Shown: positions 61,358 through 64,000 of the stretch, one piece after another
How positions within the stretch are numbered: position 1 is the stretch's first letter
Layout of the letters: the number at the start of each line of letters is the position of its first letter
Assembly: GCA_030429545.1 (NCBI GenBank)
Contig: JAUIFF010000003.1
Coordinates: 62,001-126,000 of the forward strand
DNA length: 64,000 nt
Direction: 5' to 3'
Source: Polyangia bacterium
Lineage (GTDB): Bacteria > Myxococcota_A > Polyangia > Nannocystales > Nannocystaceae
Translations under genes and position numbers: made by a program
The notes under the pieces: generated by a model
The model's input: the letters and a program-made list of their open reading frames with translations, nothing else
What the model was told of the DNA's origin: nothing
Database searches by the model: none

Positions 61358-63238
61358 ATGCCGGACTATCAGGCCGCGCTCTCGAGCGCTCACAGGCGAG
61401 CCCTCGCGGCGGGCCAACACGAAACGGTTGCGGCCGAGCTCGTGGCCGCTGGTGAGTTTGGTGCCGCCGGTTGGGTACTCGAACAGATCTGGGACTTCGA
61501 ACCGGCGACGGCCCATTTTCTACGGGCGGGGGCCTACCTCGATGCCCTGCGCTGTGCCCTTGAAGTCAGCCCACCGGGTGTCCTGCATCAGGTGCTGCTC
61601 GCCCTGCAAAAGGCTGACTCCGCCGATCTTCAGGCTGCGGTTGCGATGCTTGAACGCCGCGGCCGACACCTCGAGGCAGCTTCGTTGCTCGAGCATCAAT
61701 CGGACGACCCGCGGGCCCGGGCCCGCGCGCTTTGCCGTGGGGGTGCCGAGCTCGAAGCAGCAACACTCCTCGCCAAGGAGGGCCTTGCCCGGGAAGCACT
61801 CGATGTCCTGCCCCTGCGCCCGGTCGAGCGCCGCCCGGATGCACCCGCCCTCGCTCCCCGCCAGGTCCATGCCCATGCCCTGGCCGCTGAGCTGTGCTGG
61901 GAGCTCGGCGATGCCGAAGCAACTGTGCGCCATGCACAGACGGCCCTGCGAAGCGGCTACGCTGAACGCGGCCGTGACAACCTCGTGCGTCTACTCGCCC
62001 GTGCCCTTGAATCTCTCGGTCACGACTTCGCCGCCCAGGTCGCGCTTAAGGAGCTCGGCGAGGCCAATGTCCACGCCGACGAGACCAATCCCTTACGCGG
62101 ACGTTACCACCTCACGACTCCGCTTCCCGCGTGCTTTGCCGGGGCGGCCTATGCCGGGATCGACCGGGCCAACCTGCGCGAGGTCGAGGTTCATTTGCTG
62201 TTACATGATATTGAGAGTGGAGGTGGTCCGAGCCTTGAGGTTCGCGAAAAACTGCAGGCGTTTGCCCAGGTCGCCCTCGCAGCAGCCCGGCTTCAACACC
62301 CGGCGATCCGAGAAATCATTCACCTCGACCCGCGTGCGGGTCTGTTGATTCTTCCGCGGGCCGCCAATCCCCCGTTGCGGCACCTCATTCGCCCTCCTGG
62401 CATGCACGAAACCCCGGCCCGTCCGCGTGCGCTGGTTTCATTTTTGTTGGAAGGCCTGGTTGCCGGCCATCACCGTGGCCTGGTCCATGGGTCATTGCTC
62501 CCAAGCCAGATTGTTTGCGACGCGGTTGGCCGCCCCTGCCTCGGCCCGTTTGGCGCCCATCACTTAGCAGGCCTGGTCGCCACCCAAACGGGCACGCTCG
62601 AGGAGCTTCTTGTATACACAGCTCCGGAAGTGCGTGCCGGAGCGCCCCCTACCACCAAGAGCGACGTCTACAGCATTTGTGCGGTCTATCGGGCATTACT
62701 CGTTGGAGAACACGGCGGCGAAATTGGCGAACAACACGAACTGCCCGAGCACACGCGCACAACGTTGCAACGTGGACTGTGTGAGACGCCGAACGAGCGC
62801 CCAACCGCACGGGCTCTGTTGGATGCGCTGCGCGGCAACGTGGCCGACATCCGCGAGCTTGAACGCCGCGATGCCAGCAGCTCAAGTAGCGGGATGCGGC
62901 TGCTCGACGAGCGGCGCATTGAGCTGCCCGGGGTGTTTGTCGAGGCCCATCCGAGCTGGTCCGACGAGCTACTCAATGCCCTGCTGGCGTGCGAGCACCC
63001 TATCTTTCAGCCAGTACTCGACCGCGATGGCAATACGTATGTACTTGCAAGTTGGCCCGAGGGCACCCGCCGGCTCGACCATCGGGTCGACTACCGCCGA
63101 ATGGCCCCGATCTCGGTCCTCGATGAGTTACCGGCTCCGATTGCGGCGGCCATTGGCCAGCGGTTAGCCGTCAGCTCGTGGGTCGTCACCCCGGGCGATG
63201 CGTGGATGCTCGCGCTTGACGACCTACTTACGCGATAG
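61358..63238 (+). CDS. TPR-like protein with C-terminal pseudokinase domain
   Basis: 626 residues. The N-terminal half is helical repeats (AAELVAAGEFGAAGWVLEQI, RRGRHLEAASLLEHQ) like TPR/Sel1. Around residue 250-500 is a protein-kinase-like domain that lacks the catalytic residues: the HRD loop is VHGSLLPSQIV, the DFG site is GPFG, and the VAIK-Lys position reads EVEVHLLL. The C-lobe scaffold is kept (YTAPEVRAG, TKSDVYSICAVYRALL). So it is probably an inactive, scaffold-type pseudokinase. The start ATG follows GGTGAG at 9 nt. An ATG three codons upstream is possible. Cytosolic. Confidence 0.8.
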   Translation: MPDYQAALSSAHRRALAAGQHETVAAELVAAGEFGAAGWVLEQIWDFEPATAHFLRAGAYLDALRCALEVSPPGVLHQVLLALQKADSADLQAAVAMLERRGRHLEAASLLEHQSDDPRARARALCRGGAELEAATLLAKEGLAREALDVLPLRPVERRPDAPALAPRQVHAHALAAELCWELGDAEATVRHAQTALRSGYAERGRDNLVRLLARALESLGHDFAAQVALKELGEANVHADETNPLRGRYHLTTPLPACFAGAAYAGIDRANLREVEVHLLLHDIESGGGPSLEVREKLQAFAQVALAAARLQHPAIREIIHLDPRAGLLILPRAANPPLRHLIRPPGMHETPARPRALVSFLLEGLVAGHHRGLVHGSLLPSQIVCDAVGRPCLGPFGAHHLAGLVATQTGTLEELLVYTAPEVRAGAPPTTKSDVYSICAVYRALLVGEHGGEIGEQHELPEHTRTTLQRGLCETPNERPTARALLDALRGNVADIRELERRDASSSSSGMRLLDERRIELPGVFVEAHPSWSDELLNALLACEHPIFQPVLDRDGNTYVLASWPEGTRRLDHRVDYRRMAPISVLDELPAPIAAAIGQRLAVSSWVVTPGDAWMLALDDLLTR

Positions 63239-63252
63239 ATGTAACAGCAGGT

Positions 63253-63867
63253 TTATGGGAGAAAACTTCGGATCACGCTATCAGTGAAGTTTTTCAAAAA
63301 CGCCTGTTGGTCGGACACCGGAAACGCGGGGTGATTTTCATCGATGCGGCCCGAGAGCAACATCGAGGACAGGCCGTGAAGGGCCGCCCACATGCGGATT
63401 GCTGCCATTTGAGGGTCGATGTCTGACTTGATCTTTCCCAGCTCGAGACCCCTGGTGAACAGCTTATGAGTCGCCGCCAGCGATACGAGCATGCGGTCAA
63501 CTTCTTCTTTGGACATGCTCTCCCATTCAGGTTCGTCATGTTCGACGAGCACCGAATAGAGCCACGGATTGGACCTCGCAAACAGGATGTAGTTCTCGGC
63601 GATACCCCGCAGGCACTCAACAGGATCCTCTGAACTCGCAATTGCGGTCTCGATCACCTCTTCGTGAAGGCGCTGCGTACCCCAAAAACGGATCTCGCGG
63701 AGAATCGCGGCCTTGCTATCAAAGTGCTGATACAACGCTGTCGCACTCACGCCGAGGCGCGAGGCGATTCCACGCATTGTCAGCCCCTCCTCGCCGAGTT
63801 CACTGCCCAGCTGAAGGCTGGCCTGGATGATGGCATTTCGAAGTCCTGCACGTTGATTCCGCGACAT
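63253..63867 (-). CDS. TetR-family transcriptional regulator
   Basis: 204 residues. The N-terminal HTH reads IIQASLQLGSELGEEGLTMR, then GIASRLGVSATALYQHF and DSKAAILREI, followed by a typical helical ligand domain (TetR_C with WLYSVLVEHDEPEW). ATG with GGAGA at 8 nt. It converges on the pseudokinase gene by 14 bases. The operator is probably in the AT-rich upstream region at the window end. Confidence 0.9.
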   Translation of the reverse strand: MSRNQRAGLRNAIIQASLQLGSELGEEGLTMRGIASRLGVSATALYQHFDSKAAILREIRFWGTQRLHEEVIETAIASSEDPVECLRGIAENYILFARSNPWLYSVLVEHDEPEWESMSKEEVDRMLVSLAATHKLFTRGLELGKIKSDIDPQMAAIRMWAALHGLSSMLLSGRIDENHPAFPVSDQQAFLKNFTDSVIRSFLP

Positions 63868-63942
63868 ATCTCGATCTCCTATCACGTTCCGACCTGCCGG
63901 GCAGCAGGCGAACTTTGTTTACTAATTGCTGATTTGAAACAC

Positions 63943-63957
63943 CGATCTGACGGATCG
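63943..63957. promoter_or_regulatory. candidate operator upstream of the terminal TetR gene
   Basis: An inverted repeat CGATC-TGACG-GATCG in the AT-rich region 75 bases upstream of the regulator's start, a usual size for a TetR half-site pair. The rest of 63868-64000 has no gene. The divergent target lies beyond the window. Confidence 0.35.
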
Positions 63958-64000
63958 ACGTTACAACTCAGTTCAATGCATCGACGACACTTTTAACAAA

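Larger units (their letters stand above)
2792..63049. repeat. iterated degenerate palindrome TGYANNTRCA, 48 sites
   Basis: The 10-mer TGYANNTRCA (self-complementary) was found by reading every line. Start positions: 2792, 3503, 3881, 6043, 7066, 7692, 8541, 8842, 9521, 10142, 11345, 11678, 12967, 13942, 14746, 20189, 20657, 21191, 25750, 26274, 26532, 26678, 27965, 28985, 29405, 30002, 30678, 30898, 31449, 34992, 37001, 37700, 39768, 41776, 42733, 43366, 43996, 45823, 47861, 48890, 49179, 50292, 51994, 52622, 52981, 59293, 60338, 63040 (each ±1). A hand estimate from base composition (about 62-63% G+C assumed) gives about two. Five sites (3881, 30678, 34992, 50292, 52622) are intergenic. In the other 43, the reading frame is GYA-NNT-RCA in 38, the one frame where only third-base choices matter. 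Confidence 0.85.

Overview
The window looks like a chromosomal segment of a high-G+C deltaproteobacterial-type organism, most likely a myxobacterium of the Nannocystaceae (Nannocystis/Plesiocystis/Enhygromyxa-like). This is inferred from several things together. There are many secreted lipoproteins with Thr/Ser/Asp/Gly low-complexity linkers. There are two IgGFc-binding-type surface lipoproteins. There is a bacterial PARP with a histone-H1-like tail, a glycine-rich RRM protein, a very large alpha-2-macroglobulin and a kinase-derived protein. No tRNA, rRNA, IS element, prophage or CRISPR array was seen. Gene density is high, with both strands used and short gaps.

Layout. 1-9.3 kb: PepSY-like protein end, RRM RNA-binding protein, Uup-type ABC-F ATPase, PARP, MscS channel and a DUF5939-type adenylate cyclase. 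9.3-17.7 kb: PepN, a GSDH-type lipoprotein dehydrogenase, an M17 aminopeptidase, a cytochrome P450, a small unknown protein and a DUF1415 protein. 17.7-23.5 kb: a lipoprotein methyltransferase, then a plus-strand cluster of a diiron ferritin-like protein, a Rieske-glutamate-synthase fusion and a Rieske-ThDP-enzyme fusion. 23.9-30.7 kb: a tightly coupled MoxR/DUF58/BatA/VWA operon. 30.7-33.2 kb: a GIY-YIG-like small protein, LysR divergent from a frameshifted DoxX, and a small lipoprotein. 33.2-41.6 kb: an IgGFc-type lipoprotein, a TetR / rifampicin-phosphotransferase-like / permease operon and a lipoprotein hydrolase. 41.6-52.4 kb: alpha-2-macroglobulin, a CBS protein, a beta-propeller lipoprotein, an unknown protein and a second IgGFc-type lipoprotein. 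52.7-64 kb: a third Rieske protein, an Lhr helicase, an M14 carboxypeptidase, a small protein, a TPR-pseudokinase and a TetR regulator.

The most unexpected signal is not a gene. The 10-bp degenerate palindrome TGYANNTRCA occurs 48 times by hand count, about one per 1.3 kb on average, where base composition predicts only about two. In coding DNA it nearly always lies in the one frame in which it can be built by synonymous third-base choices (GYA-NNT-RCA, 38 of 43 coding sites). It also occurs between genes, including at the tip of a terminator hairpin. This resembles a highly iterated palindrome, as HIP1 is in cyanobacteria, but with a different sequence. I do not recall a description of it.

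Second in interest is the 18.7-23.5 kb redox cluster, whose two consecutive enzymes each carry an N-terminal Rieske domain. All functional calls are from reading motifs by eye. No database search was run.
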